NCBI GenBank assembly: GCA_902764545.1 | Contig: CACWWC010000019.1 | Span: 1-35,031, forward strand | Reading direction: 5' to 3' | Source: an uncultured Erysipelotrichaceae bacterium | GTDB lineage: Bacteria; Bacillota_I; Bacilli_A; RF39; UBA660 | DNA length: 35,031 bases | Shown: one piece after another, positions 24,123 through 32,752 of the stretch | How the letters are laid out: every line of letters starts with the position of its first letter | How positions within the stretch are numbered: position 1 is the first letter of the stretch | Position numbers and translations under genes: made by a program | Notes under the pieces: generated by a model | Databases searched by the model: none | What the model was told of the DNA's origin: nothing | Seen by the model: the letters and a program-made list of their open reading frames with translations, nothing else

Positions 24123-24630
24123 TTTTATCCTCCATATGTTCCATTATTTTTTTTTGATTATCTAGAATTTTTTCCATTTTGTCATGTAGCTCTTCTAATA
24201 TTAATTCACTTTTTAAGTCTGTCCTATAATCATTTTGGTTTCTAAGACTATCCTTTGCTGCTTGTCTATTTTGACTCATCATAATTACAGGTGCTTGTAA
24301 TGCTGCTAAGCATGATAACAATAAATTCAATAAAATGAATGGATATGGATCGATTTCATGATTATCTTTTAATATTATAGTATTCAAAACTATCCAAAAA
24401 ATTAGGAAACCTGTAAATCCTATAATGAAGCCCCACGAACCGGCAATCTCACTAACTTTATCAGCAACTAAATCTCCTTTTGTCATTTTTGCTTCTTCTT
24501 GCTTATCTACATCTATACTTATTGGTTGATCAACTAAAAGATCAAGTAATTCTTCTTCATCCTTTTGATCTAGCTCATTACTTTTTAATAACATTTGAAC
24601 AATTTCTTTTTTTGTTTTTCTTTTTTCCAT
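24109..24630 (-). CDS. DUF1003 membrane protein
   Basis: About 173 residues. DKVSEIAGSWGFIIGFTGF, a first membrane segment, then DPYPFILLNLLLSCLAALQA with a second, and PVIMMSQNRQAAKDSLRN are the signature of DUF1003, a two-helix membrane protein family of unknown function. The N-terminal 60 residues are acidic and cytoplasmic, and the C-terminus forms a coiled-coil-like helix. GGTGAT before ATG 24630 supports that start over ATG 24642. Confidence 0.88.
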   Translation of the reverse strand: MEKRKTKKEIVQMLLKSNELDQKDEEELLDLLVDQPISIDVDKQEEAKMTKGDLVADKVSEIAGSWGFIIGFTGFLIFWIVLNTIILKDNHEIDPYPFILLNLLLSCLAALQAPVIMMSQNRQAAKDSLRNQNDYRTDLKSELILEELHDKMEKILDNQKKIMEHMEDKNEKK

Positions 24631-24666
24631 TTTTATCACCATTTAAATTATATCATATATTTTCTA

Positions 24667-25398
24667 CTAAACATAATTTTTATCTTTTAAGTAGTTATTA
24701 ATAATTTTATAACAATCTTCTAATGTTTCTTTATCACTCCCATCTAGGAAGTTGTTTGTTGCAAAAGAAATTCTTGTAATCTTTACATTTTCTTTAGAAA
24801 TCTTTTTTTCTATTTCATAATATTCATCATTATTGCCATAAATTATTAAAATACTTCTATTTTGTAATTTAAATCCTTCTGTTATCTTAAAAAAATTTTT
24901 TGATTTTAGTGTATCATTTTTACTCTTCATAACCGGATAAAATAAAATACTTCTATATATATTTAATCCTTTGTAATTTTTATTGCATAATATATTTAAT
25001 ATGTTACTTGCTCCTATATCGTCACCCATAAATGTAATATTTTGTTCATCAATTTGCTCTTTTATTAATTCCTTGTAAATATATTTAAGAGTCATATATT
25101 TAATTTTGAATGATGTTTTTTTATCTATATTTAATAGGATAATTAATTGTTCTGTTTTTTTTGACAGTTGCGATATATTGTCATAGTATTTGTCTGATGG
25201 GGTTACATTTCCTTGAACAAATAATACTATTTTTTTCATATTAGTTACTCTTTTTGGATAAAAAACTTTTACTGCTAAAAGTTTTTCATCTATTACAATA
25301 TTATAATTACTTATATTTTTTTTTGAAATAGTCGGATGTAGTATCTCCCTTACTGTTTTGTATAGTTTATAAGAAATTTCATTATTAGTTTGACTCAT
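24667..25398 (-). CDS. Degenerate alpha/beta-hydrolase-like protein
   Basis: 243 residues with the order of an alpha/beta hydrolase: KKIVLFVQGNVTP, a nucleophile-elbow-like FMGDDIGASN, SILFYPVMKS, and SILIIYGNNDEYYEIE before the end. In the elbow G-x-S-x-G the nucleophile position is Asp127 (G-D-D-I-G), and no clear catalytic His follows. It could use Asp, as haloalkane dehalogenases do, or be inactive. ATG 25398 has GGTGAT before it. A longer frame back to GTG 25476 would include a terminator hairpin and is rejected. It lies 36 bases upstream of the DUF1003 start. Confidence 0.55.
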   Translation of the reverse strand: MSQTNNEISYKLYKTVREILHPTISKKNISNYNIVIDEKLLAVKVFYPKRVTNMKKIVLFVQGNVTPSDKYYDNISQLSKKTEQLIILLNIDKKTSFKIKYMTLKYIYKELIKEQIDEQNITFMGDDIGASNILNILCNKNYKGLNIYRSILFYPVMKSKNDTLKSKNFFKITEGFKLQNRSILIIYGNNDEYYEIEKKISKENVKITRISFATNNFLDGSDKETLEDCYKIINNYLKDKNYV

Positions 25399-25424
25399 TA
25401 GTATCACCATACTAATGATATCAC

Positions 25425-25452
25425 AAAAAAAGAGGACAATTAGTTTCCTCTT
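25425..25452 (-). terminator. Terminator after the two acyltransferase genes
   Basis: AAGAGGA and TCCTCTT pair on the minus strand with a short loop, followed by TTTTTT. It lies just after the stop of the first acyltransferase gene. Confidence 0.75.
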
Positions 25453-25465
25453 GATATACTTTACA

Positions 25466-26296
25466 TTATTTGCCACTATTTTTATATTGATTTTGAATCA
25501 TTTTTTTCATAGTTTCATCTAATACCTTGTTTGCAATCTCCAAATCATCATTTGGTTTAATTGGTTTTCCTATTGTAACTATTAAGTTTTTGCTTCTAAA
25601 TTTGTAATCTCCTGTAATTACAAAAGGTACTATTGGTGATGAAGTTTTTTTCGCCATAGAAACTGCACCAAATTTAAGTGGAAGAAGAATGTGATCAAAA
25701 TAATCATCTTCTGTAATTATTTTTCTTTTAATTAAATCATTAAGGTATTTATCAACATTAGTAAGATTATTTATAAAATCTTTTTTGGTGATAACTTTTT
25801 TTTCATATAATTCCTCTAAATAATTAATCTGTGATGTTTTGTTGTTTTTAATTGATTTAAAAAAAACTTTGTAATCTTCATTTGGCATATACTTAGCATG
25901 CAGTTCTTTTATTCTTTCTTCTTTTAGACCATTTCTTGTTCCTTCTGGAAAGATTCCTAATGCTTCATCTTGTTCAAGAACATCTATGGCAGATGAAGTT
26001 GCGGAGTTATCTTTTTTTGATCTATCAACTGGTATACATCCTGCACTTTTGAAGAACCACTCAACTTTCTTATTATCAAAATATTCTTTTTTTGCCATAT
26101 AATGTAAATCTCTTTTTGTTGATATTACAACATTACATTGATCCATAATATTAATATGATTACCAACTATAATAAATCTTCCTTCTTTTGGAATATTCTC
26201 TTTTCCTGTTATTTTAGGGTTATACCAAAATTTATATATTGGACCCAATACTATTCTAAAAATTTTGTAACAAATCATTTTATTGGTTTTTGACAT
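25466..26296 (-). CDS. PlsC-type acyltransferase with SHOCT-like insert
   Basis: 276 residues of the lysophosphatidate acyltransferase family, which adds the second acyl chain to lysophosphatidate at the membrane. The catalytic H-x4-D is His47/Asp52 (GNHINIMDQ), and motif III is FPEGTR at 116-121. Between this and LPLKFGAVSMAKKT (205-218) lies an extra block of about 80 residues, where related enzymes have only a few. It contains two SHOCT-like units, YLEELYEKKVITKKDFINNL at 159-178 and LNDLIKRKIITEDDYFDHIL at 185-204. AGAGGT precedes the ATG, which overlaps the upstream acyltransferase gene by 17 bases. Confidence 0.85.
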   Translation of the reverse strand: MSKTNKMICYKIFRIVLGPIYKFWYNPKITGKENIPKEGRFIIVGNHINIMDQCNVVISTKRDLHYMAKKEYFDNKKVEWFFKSAGCIPVDRSKKDNSATSSAIDVLEQDEALGIFPEGTRNGLKEERIKELHAKYMPNEDYKVFFKSIKNNKTSQINYLEELYEKKVITKKDFINNLTNVDKYLNDLIKRKIITEDDYFDHILLPLKFGAVSMAKKTSSPIVPFVITGDYKFRSKNLIVTIGKPIKPNDDLEIANKVLDETMKKMIQNQYKNSGK

Positions 26297-26885
26297 TTCT
26301 TTTTACCTCTTTTTCAAGTTTTTCACTTATTATTTTCATAAACTTTTCATTTTCTTTATCTAAATCTTTACCTATTTTTATAGGTTTTAAAAATTCTAAC
26401 TTAACGCTTTTTTTAAATAACTTATATTCTCCTGTAATTGTAAATGGTACTAATTTTGTATTAGTATGAGAGCAGGCTTTAACTGCGCCTATTTTAAAAG
26501 GCATTATTGTATCGTCTGTTCTGTTAATTGTTCCTTCTGGAAAAATACCAATACATAGTTCATTTTCTAGGAATTTATATGTATTTTCTAAAACGTTTTT
26601 ATCATGAACTTTTCTGTTAACTGGAACACACCCCATTCCGTTAACTATAAAATGGGTTATTCCATGAAATAATTCCTCTTTTGCTAAAAAATGCACTTGT
26701 CGTTTAGTAGAAATAACTAATAATACTGGATCTAACCACTTAGTATGATTGCCTGCTAATAATATTCTTCCATCTTTTGGTATATTTTCTAACCCTTCAA
26801 CTTGCGGCCTAAATAATATTTTAAATAATAATTTTATTGGAGGTTTTACAATTTTGTAAAATAACTTATCTTTTGCTTCTATCAT
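26280..26885 (-). CDS. plsC: PlsC-type 1-acylglycerol-3-phosphate acyltransferase
   Basis: 201 residues, a normal-length member of the PlsC family. H-x4-D is His47/Asp52 in GNHTKWLD, motif II-like VPVNR, motif III FPEGT, and motif IV LVPFTITGEY. The hydrophobic/basic N-terminus (IVKPPIKLLFKILFRP) would sit on the membrane. AGGTGA is spaced for ATG 26885 rather than GTG 26894. It is the first gene of a pair with the larger acyltransferase. Confidence 0.85.
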   Translation of the reverse strand: MIEAKDKLFYKIVKPPIKLLFKILFRPQVEGLENIPKDGRILLAGNHTKWLDPVLLVISTKRQVHFLAKEELFHGITHFIVNGMGCVPVNRKVHDKNVLENTYKFLENELCIGIFPEGTINRTDDTIMPFKIGAVKACSHTNTKLVPFTITGEYKLFKKSVKLEFLKPIKIGKDLDKENEKFMKIISEKLEKEVKRNVKNQ

Positions 26886-26945
26886 TTTATTCACCTATTC
26901 TTATTATAACATAGTCATGCTGTTGTTTTAAGAGTATTTTTTCTT

Positions 26946-27524
26946 TTAGTATTCACTAAGATGCATATAATAAATTCCTTGAATGCGTTTTTGATTTGCT
27001 GAGTTCTCAACTTTTGGTTTATTTGATATTTTTTCTCTTCTTTTGGAAATCTTAGATGAGTTTTTTTCAATAAATTCAAGAGCTATTTTTACCAAAAAAT
27101 CTCTATCATTATTTACTACATCTTTTTCTCGTCTTTTTACATATAAATAGTTTATAAAGTCCTGGACATAGCTACACTTTTTATATGGAGTATAATTTGA
27201 TGGAAGAAGTATACAAGTTTCATTATTATCTATGTTTTTAATTTTATATCTTGCATATTTTGAATTATGACTATCTAGTGGAACAATCTGATATCCTGAA
27301 TTATTTTTATGTAAAGATAGATTTTCAAAATACTCCTCTCCTGTCCCTTTATACCATGTATCATTAATACATATGTATTCAATACCTTCAAACTCTTTCA
27401 TTATAATCGCAATAATTTCAGCAATATCTTTAGTTTTATATGTAGAATAACTTCTAATTATGTCCTGTAGAATTTTCTTTTCTGTATCTAATTCTTTTAT
27501 TTTTTCTAAATCTTCGATAACCAT
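26946..27524 (-). CDS. Hypothetical protein, 192 residues
   Basis: Not recognised. An N-terminal coiled-coil-like stretch (IEDLEKIKELDTEKKILQ), a middle domain with YICINDTWYKGTGEEYFENL and ETCILLPSNYTPYKKC, and a basic C-terminus rich in Lys/Arg/Ser. No signal peptide. AAAGGA precedes the ATG. It lies between the acyltransferase genes and the terminator of the NAD operon, on the same strand. Confidence 0.6.
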   Translation of the reverse strand: MVIEDLEKIKELDTEKKILQDIIRSYSTYKTKDIAEIIAIIMKEFEGIEYICINDTWYKGTGEEYFENLSLHKNNSGYQIVPLDSHNSKYARYKIKNIDNNETCILLPSNYTPYKKCSYVQDFINYLYVKRREKDVVNNDRDFLVKIALEFIEKNSSKISKRREKISNKPKVENSANQKRIQGIYYMHLSEY

Positions 27525-27582
27525 ACAATTTTCCTTTCACATTTTTTACTTGTAAAGTATTATATCATATTACATATATAAA

Positions 27583-27610
27583 AGAAAAAAGAGTCTAAAC
27601 TCTTTTCTTT
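27583..27610 (-). terminator. Terminator of the NAD operon
   Basis: AAAGAGTTTAGACTCTTT-type hairpin followed on the minus strand by TTTCTTTT, right after the NAD kinase stop. It also separates the operon from the gene at 26946-27524. Confidence 0.8.
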
Positions 27611-27621
27611 ATTGTAGTTAA

Positions 27622-28419
27622 TTATTTTAAAAACTTATCATTTATTTTTCTTATGAAATTATAATCTTTTTGCCTTATAATTTTTATCTTGTCTTCTATT
27701 TTTATTTTTATTCCAATAACATCATTGTAGAAAATATTATTGCCATCTACAGTTATTAATATATCTCTTTGGTTGGTTTTAGTTTTTAACAATAATGTTT
27801 TATCTGACGGAATAATTAACGAATTTGTAAGTGTTCCATAACTCTTGTTATTTAGTGGAGCTATTGGAGTTAATTGAAGAGTGTCAAATGTGTTATATAC
27901 TATGCTTCCTCCAAAACTTAAATTATATGCAGTGGAGCCAAATGATGTTGATACAAGTAATCCATCGCCAACATAGTTTTCAAGTAGGTTATTATCTATA
28001 TATACGTTGCAGTGAAGAGTATTTAATCCCTCATCTCTTATTACAATTTCATTTAAACAGTTAATTGCCTCGGTTTTAGTTTTTGTTTCTATTTCTATAT
28101 AGCCTATTCCTATTTTTTCATAGTTAAAATCTTCTTGTTTTAAATCTTTGATAAATTTGTCTAAATTATTCATATTTAAATCTTGTGCAAAACCTAATGT
28201 TCCTGTATTTATTCCTACATATAGCGCATCATTTTTAAAATTACTTTGTTTGATCATTCTTAAAAATGAGCCATCTCCTCCTACAGCGATACCTAGATCA
28301 AAATCATCTTCAGTGGTTATTTTAAATCCTTCTTTTATTAAGTATTCTTTCACAATTTTTTCAGCATTTTTAGATTTTATGTTATTATTTACAAATAATC
28401 TTACTTTATTAATTTTCAT
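27622..28419 (-). CDS. nadK: NAD kinase
   Basis: 265 residues. It phosphorylates NAD to NADP with ATP or polyphosphate. The GGDGS motif is at 47-51, followed by INTGTLGF, the N-E pair in LNEIVIRDEGL, the glycine-rich DGLLVSTSFGSTAYN, and LTPIAPLN. Length is usual for Gram-positive PpnK. The ATG overlaps the stop of nrtR by 11 bases. It is the last gene of the NAD operon. Confidence 0.95.
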   Translation of the reverse strand: MKINKVRLFVNNNIKSKNAEKIVKEYLIKEGFKITTEDDFDLGIAVGGDGSFLRMIKQSNFKNDALYVGINTGTLGFAQDLNMNNLDKFIKDLKQEDFNYEKIGIGYIEIETKTKTEAINCLNEIVIRDEGLNTLHCNVYIDNNLLENYVGDGLLVSTSFGSTAYNLSFGGSIVYNTFDTLQLTPIAPLNNKSYGTLTNSLIIPSDKTLLLKTKTNQRDILITVDGNNIFYNDVIGIKIKIEDKIKIIRQKDYNFIRKINDKFLK

Positions 28420-29239
28420 TTTTCTTATACCTAAATAGATATGATGGTCTATGTCCTTCCCCTGTCTTCATTTTGTCTGTTTTTTCAACTTTATTAGCTA
28501 TTATTCTTCTAAATGCTGGATCTAGTAATTTCTTACCTAATATTACTTCATATACTTGTTGCAATTCCCCTAAAGTGAAATATTCGGGCATCATATTAAA
28601 TACTATATCTGTATAGTTAATCTTGTTTTTTAATCGTTCTATTCCTGCTAGTATTACTTTATCATGATCGAAGGCTATCTTGTCATTTTTCTTAGTAATG
28701 AAATTATATCTATCAGTTGAGCCTTTTCTTAATTCTTTTTTTATAGAAAAGATTATTGTTTCTTCTTCATTGCTTAATGTTATTTCAACTATGTTATTTT
28801 TTTCATTGACAGATATTACATCAAACCATGATGCATATTCTACACGAGATTTTAACCTATTTTTATCTACTAATGCTATAAATGATGTTGAAACTATTCT
28901 CATACGTGGATCTCTATTTAATCCATCAAACGTGTATAACTGTTCTAAATAAATATCTGATAAATTTGTTTCTCTTTTTAATACTCTTCTAGCACACTCT
29001 TCCAAGGTTTCTGTTTTAGGATTTAAAAAACCTCCTGGTAAACACCATTTTCCTTTATATGGATAGTCATTTCTTTTAGATAATAGGATACTCATCATTT
29101 TTTTATCTGTTCTTCTATAATCTGATTTATCTTTAGAAGATATGCTTATTACTATGATATCTGATGTCATTGATAATTTATCAAATATGCTCGAGTCATA
29201 ATCTTTTAAAAATTCTTCTTCGGAATTATATTCTTTCAT
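28409..29239 (-). CDS. nrtR: NrtR-type Nudix regulator of NAD metabolism
   Basis: 276 residues. A Nudix-fold domain (about 20-150) begins with DIIVISI, and its box GGFLNPKTETLEECARRVLK then RETNL (69-93) lacks the R-E-x-x-E-E residues needed for hydrolysis. From about 205 a winged helix follows (FTLGELQQVYEVILGKKL, then RRIIANK and a C-terminal strand). This is the layout of NrtR, a repressor that leaves its operator when ADP-ribose or a related NAD product binds. Its place between pncC and nadK supports this. It probably represses this operon through a site upstream of the window edge. AGGTGA precedes the ATG. Confidence 0.9.
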   Translation of the reverse strand: MKEYNSEEEFLKDYDSSIFDKLSMTSDIIVISISSKDKSDYRRTDKKMMSILLSKRNDYPYKGKWCLPGGFLNPKTETLEECARRVLKRETNLSDIYLEQLYTFDGLNRDPRMRIVSTSFIALVDKNRLKSRVEYASWFDVISVNEKNNIVEITLSNEEETIIFSIKKELRKGSTDRYNFITKKNDKIAFDHDKVILAGIERLKNKINYTDIVFNMMPEYFTLGELQQVYEVILGKKLLDPAFRRIIANKVEKTDKMKTGEGHRPSYLFRYKKNEN

Positions 29240-29268
29240 TATTTCACCTACTTGTTTTTGTCATACAA

Positions 29269-29769
29269 TTATTGGTTTGTTTTCTTTATTGACTTATTTA
29301 TTATTAGTTCTTGTATTTTACTAATAATTCTATCTATAACTATTTTTTTATTCAATTCTCTATTTCTTTCGTATACTTTAATTGAATCATTAGTATATGT
29401 ATTATTATCTTTATCATATATACTTATAAATACTTCATTATCTTCACCAAAATTATTATTGATATCTGCTCTATTTAACTTTCCAGTGATTCCAACTCCA
29501 TAATTAGAGTTAGCAAACTTGGAAATGTTATATGCCATTTCTTGTGCCACTTCTATACTGTAAACACTGAAACTATCAATTGTCTTTCTATTAACACCCA
29601 TTTTAATTTTATACTCATTAGAATAAGTGACTGCACTGAATTTTAGTATTTCACTTGCTCCTTCTATATTTGTAATAGCATTAGCAACCCCTCCACCTGT
29701 ACATGATTCCATTGTAGAAATTGTTTTCTTTTCTTGAGTTAACTTTTCAATTATCTTTTTAAAGTCCAT
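29269..29769 (-). CDS. pncC: Nicotinamide-nucleotide amidase (CinA C-terminal type)
   Basis: 166 residues, only the amidase domain of CinA. It converts NMN to nicotinate mononucleotide, returning NMN from DNA ligase to the NAD pool. Motifs: TMESCTGGGVANAIT, GASEILKFSAVTYSNE and YGVGITGKLNRAD. The last usually reads GIAGPGG, so this copy diverges there. AGGAGG precedes the ATG. Stop and nadD stop region are adjacent in the operon (two bases between nadD and pncC). Confidence 0.88.
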   Translation of the reverse strand: MDFKKIIEKLTQEKKTISTMESCTGGGVANAITNIEGASEILKFSAVTYSNEYKIKMGVNRKTIDSFSVYSIEVAQEMAYNISKFANSNYGVGITGKLNRADINNNFGEDNEVFISIYDKDNNTYTNDSIKVYERNRELNKKIVIDRIISKIQELIINKSIKKTNQ

Positions 29770-29770
29770 T

Positions 29771-30310
29771 TTAATCCTCCTGATATAGATTATTTTTCTT
29801 TATATACTGTTTAATATTTTCATCTAAATAATCATCACTACCATTTCTAATTTCAGTAGATGAAATATCAATAAAATCAAAATCATCGATATAAGTAAAT
29901 TTAGAATCATCAATATAAGCATTCTTTTTTATACTTTTTCTTTTAAGAACTATTACTGCATACTTCAGTAATTCATCAATATTATTCCATTTATGTAACT
30001 TTTCTAAATTATCAGAACCCAGAATCAGATATAAAGTATCATTAGGATAATCTTTTTGAACGCTATTTAATAATTCATAAGTATAAGGATAATTATTGTG
30101 AATAGTATCTACTTGGACTTTTTCATTTTCATAAAATTTTAACATATTAATTCGATCGTTAATATTAGCTAAATCTGTTTTATCCCAATAGTTAGGTGTT
30201 GGTTCAATTAAGATTTTATCAACGTAATTGTTTTCAATTAAATAATCTATTACTTTTTTATGCCCTAAATGTGGGGGATTAAAACTTCCTATGTAAATAC
30301 CTATTCTCAT
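29771..30310 (-). CDS. nadD: Nicotinate-nucleotide adenylyltransferase
   Basis: 179 residues. It joins NaMN and ATP to NaAD. The nucleotidyltransferase motif GSFNPPHLGH is at 8-17 and ISSTEIRNG near 153-161, both standard for NadD. AAAAGGA is spaced for ATG 30310 (M-R-I-G-I-Y); the longer frame to 30340 has no ribosome-binding site and adds 10 untypical residues. Confidence 0.95.
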   Translation of the reverse strand: MRIGIYIGSFNPPHLGHKKVIDYLIENNYVDKILIEPTPNYWDKTDLANINDRINMLKFYENEKVQVDTIHNNYPYTYELLNSVQKDYPNDTLYLILGSDNLEKLHKWNNIDELLKYAVIVLKRKSIKKNAYIDDSKFTYIDDFDFIDISSTEIRNGSDDYLDENIKQYIKKNNLYQED

Positions 30311-30352
30311 AATAATTATCCTTTTCTCAGTGCTATTCATTATTATTATATC

Positions 30353-31384
30353 CTATTTTATATATTTTTTAAATCTAATCTTTGCTCTTTCCATATCAAA
30401 GTTACCATCAAAATAAGGATTCCATGAATAATAATCAAATACTTCATTTAATTTTTCTTTATCATGATTTTCATATAACTTATTATTTGCAGTATAATCA
30501 ATAATTATATTAGTTGCAGTAACTACTCCTTTTTTTCTTAATTCTTTGATAAGTTCTATTGCTTTATTTGTTGCAAATACACTTCTATTCATTGCTTTTA
30601 AAAGTTCAGGATCAAAACTTTGTACTGGACAATGTACTATTTTTAATAATCCCTTATCTGCTAGGGCAAGTAGTTCATCTTTACATTGAATCAAGTTTTG
30701 TGGTTCAATATTTCTAATTGAAATATCTTTATTTGTTTCTTCAGCAATTCTGCACCATTCTTTTATTTGAGATGGAGTTGGGCTATCTGAAATTAAAACA
30801 ACATTTTCGTGGTTTAAAAATTCATCAATTTGCTTTTCTGGAACCTCTTCGTAGTATCCACCTCTTGTATGTACTATTGTGCAATATTTACATTTTCCAT
30901 GACATCCAGCTCCTATTTTTAATGGATAAAAATTTCTAAATAAGTTGCCTTCTTTTAAGTTATCTTCACTTTCTTCAAAATCTGGTACCCAGAATGGTTT
31001 TTCATAATGTACTAAATTTCTATCTACTAAGTCTACATTATTTTCTCTTACAACATCTAATCTTTTTATATAATCAGGAAGCGGAATATCCATTCTTTGA
31101 GCGACACAACCTCCCATAAAAATATTCTTATTAGTTTCATTATGAAGTCTTTTCGCAACTTCTATATCATTTAAAACTGCTAAATCAGTAACTTGGCATC
31201 CTAACACTACAATTGAAGATGCCTGGTGTGGATCATCAATAAACATATCTTTTTCTTTATTTGCGAAAGATAACATATCACTCCACACCGACATACAAGC
31301 TGCTGAAGTTGCATATATTTTAGGTATTAAATCATTTTTATCATACATAATACCTTCTCCAAAAATATTTTTTATCTTTTTCAT
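30353..31384 (-). CDS. Radical SAM, methylthiotransferase-like protein in the NAD operon
   Basis: 343 residues. C-H-G-K-C-K-Y-C (Cys161, 165, 168) binds a radical-SAM iron-sulfur cluster. The N-terminal part keeps three Cys (30, 63, 93) in places like those of MiaB/MtaB/RimO, notably MGGCVAQRMD, which hold a second cluster for sulfur insertion. After the radical-SAM part (IVHTRGGYYEEVPEKQI, HCPVQSFDPELLKAMNR) the TRAM RNA-binding domain of MiaB is missing. It may thus add a methylthio group, or sulfur, to an unknown target. AAGGAGAG precedes the ATG. It lies between nadE and nadD, co-directional and closely spaced. Confidence 0.8.
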   Translation of the reverse strand: MKKIKNIFGEGIMYDKNDLIPKIYATSAACMSVWSDMLSFANKEKDMFIDDPHQASSIVVLGCQVTDLAVLNDIEVAKRLHNETNKNIFMGGCVAQRMDIPLPDYIKRLDVVRENNVDLVDRNLVHYEKPFWVPDFEESEDNLKEGNLFRNFYPLKIGAGCHGKCKYCTIVHTRGGYYEEVPEKQIDEFLNHENVVLISDSPTPSQIKEWCRIAEETNKDISIRNIEPQNLIQCKDELLALADKGLLKIVHCPVQSFDPELLKAMNRSVFATNKAIELIKELRKKGVVTATNIIIDYTANNKLYENHDKEKLNEVFDYYSWNPYFDGNFDMERAKIRFKKYIK

Positions 31385-31405
31385 GTTATCTCTCCTTTTC
31401 TTTTA

Positions 31406-32155
31406 TTATTTTCTGTATGTTGGTATCTCAAATTTATGAAGATTAGCTTCATGTAATCTTTTTATTTTTTGTTTTACCTCTTCATCTAATGTTTCATTAT
31501 TCATATATTTAGCAATATCATTATATTTAACGCCTAGTTTTTGTTCATCTGTTGTTCCGCTTAAACCATCGTTAGGAGCTTTATAAAGAACTTCTTCTGG
31601 TACATTTAGTACTTCTCCTATTTGAATCACCTCTTCTACTGTTAGATCAGCAATCGTTTTTATATCAGAGACAGAGTCCCCACCTTTAGTAAAATATCCA
31701 ACAAACTCTTCACATTTATTCCCAGTACCGGCAACAATATATGTTTTTCCTTTTATAGCAGAATATAGAGCTGCAATGTAATATAAAGATGTCATTCTAA
31801 GTCTCGGTTTAACGTTTATATCACTATTTTTTAATTCTTCTTCACTAAAATTTCCTAACTTATCGATTTGCTTTTTAAATGTATCATAAGTATCGGTTAG
31901 ATCAATATCAATCATTTCAAAACCATAATAATCACTTACTCTTAAAGCATCTTTTTTATCATTTTCATTAGAGTGGCATGGAAGGGTTACTCCGACCATA
32001 TTTTCAGCACCTATTGCCTCGGCAAAAAGTCCTGCAACTACGCCAGAGTCTTTTCCTCCACTTATACCAATTACTACTCCTCCAATATTATTATTTTCAT
32101 AGTAATCTCTAATAAATTTTACAATCTTATCTTTCTCTTTCTTTGCATTAAACAT
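31406..32155 (-). CDS. nadE: NH3-dependent NAD synthetase
   Basis: 249 residues. It makes NAD from NaAD, ATP and ammonia. The ATP pyrophosphatase P-loop SGGKDS is at 32-37, followed by VTLPCHSNENDKKDA, YIVAGTGNKCEEFVGYFTKGGD and APNDGLSGTTDEQKLG, all typical of NadE. No glutaminase domain is present, so free ammonia is used. GAGGAT lies before the ATG; the gap to the upstream Nudix gene is three bases. Confidence 0.96.
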   Translation of the reverse strand: MFNAKKEKDKIVKFIRDYYENNNIGGVVIGISGGKDSGVVAGLFAEAIGAENMVGVTLPCHSNENDKKDALRVSDYYGFEMIDIDLTDTYDTFKKQIDKLGNFSEEELKNSDINVKPRLRMTSLYYIAALYSAIKGKTYIVAGTGNKCEEFVGYFTKGGDSVSDIKTIADLTVEEVIQIGEVLNVPEEVLYKAPNDGLSGTTDEQKLGVKYNDIAKYMNNETLDEEVKQKIKRLHEANLHKFEIPTYRK

Positions 32156-32158
32156 AAT

Positions 32159-32752
32159 TTATCCTCTTTTCTTTAGAAATTCTTTTGCTTTTTCTATTGT
32201 AAATTGACTGCCGACATCTAATATATATCCACTGTCATATAATTCTAATAACTCTTCAACTCTACATTCAAAAAATCTAATGAATTCGTCTTTATCTAGA
32301 GATTGATCAGCAACTTTTATACACTCTTCTGCAATAAATCCTTTATTGAAAGCTGGACTGCATCCATCATCTTGATAAAAATGACATACCTCATTTATCT
32401 TTTTTGAATTATACCCAGTTTCTTCTAGTAATTCTCTTTTTGCAGCATCTAAATGTGTCTCGCCAAAATCAACATAACCAGCTGGAAGAGAGATACCTAC
32501 AGTATTTTTTGTGAATACTCTAGGTTGAACTGTAAGTATCACATTATTATCAACTGTTATTGGTAAGATTATCGAGGCGTCACCATTTCCTCTACCTTTA
32601 ATAATCTTTTCTCTTGTAACTACTCTGCCACCATTTAAAAAGCATTTATATCTTTCAATATCTAAAAACCTATTTCCTTCAACTAACTCTTTTCTAAGTG
32701 TTTTTAATTCTTCAACGTATGAGGCTAATTCCTCTTTTTTTTCTTTTCTCAT
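32159..32752 (-). CDS. Nudix hydrolase, probable ADP-ribose pyrophosphatase
   Basis: 197 residues with an intact Nudix box, PAGYVDFGETHLDAAKRELL then EETGY (about 90-114). The order strand-LPAGYVDFGE and a later catalytic acidic segment, as well as its position in a NAD operon with NrtR, point to hydrolysis of ADP-ribose to AMP and ribose-5-phosphate. This would remove the NrtR ligand. The ATG directly follows the stop of pncB, so translation is coupled. Confidence 0.85.
   Translation of the reverse strand: MRKEKKEELASYVEELKTLRKELVEGNRFLDIERYKCFLNGGRVVTREKIIKGRGNGDASIILPITVDNNVILTVQPRVFTKNTVGISLPAGYVDFGETHLDAAKRELLEETGYNSKKINEVCHFYQDDGCSPAFNKGFIAEECIKVADQSLDKDEFIRFFECRVEELLELYDSGYILDVGSQFTIEKAKEFLKKRG

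Noticed and set aside
25398..25476. Longer start of the alpha/beta-hydrolase gene at GTG 25476
   Set aside because: It would run through the terminator hairpin at 25425-25452, and ATG 25398 has a proper ribosome-binding site.
27831..28438. Plus-strand open frames inside nadK
   Set aside because: They lie antisense to a clearly recognised gene, have biased hydrophobic composition typical of reverse-strand shadows, and no ribosome-binding sites.
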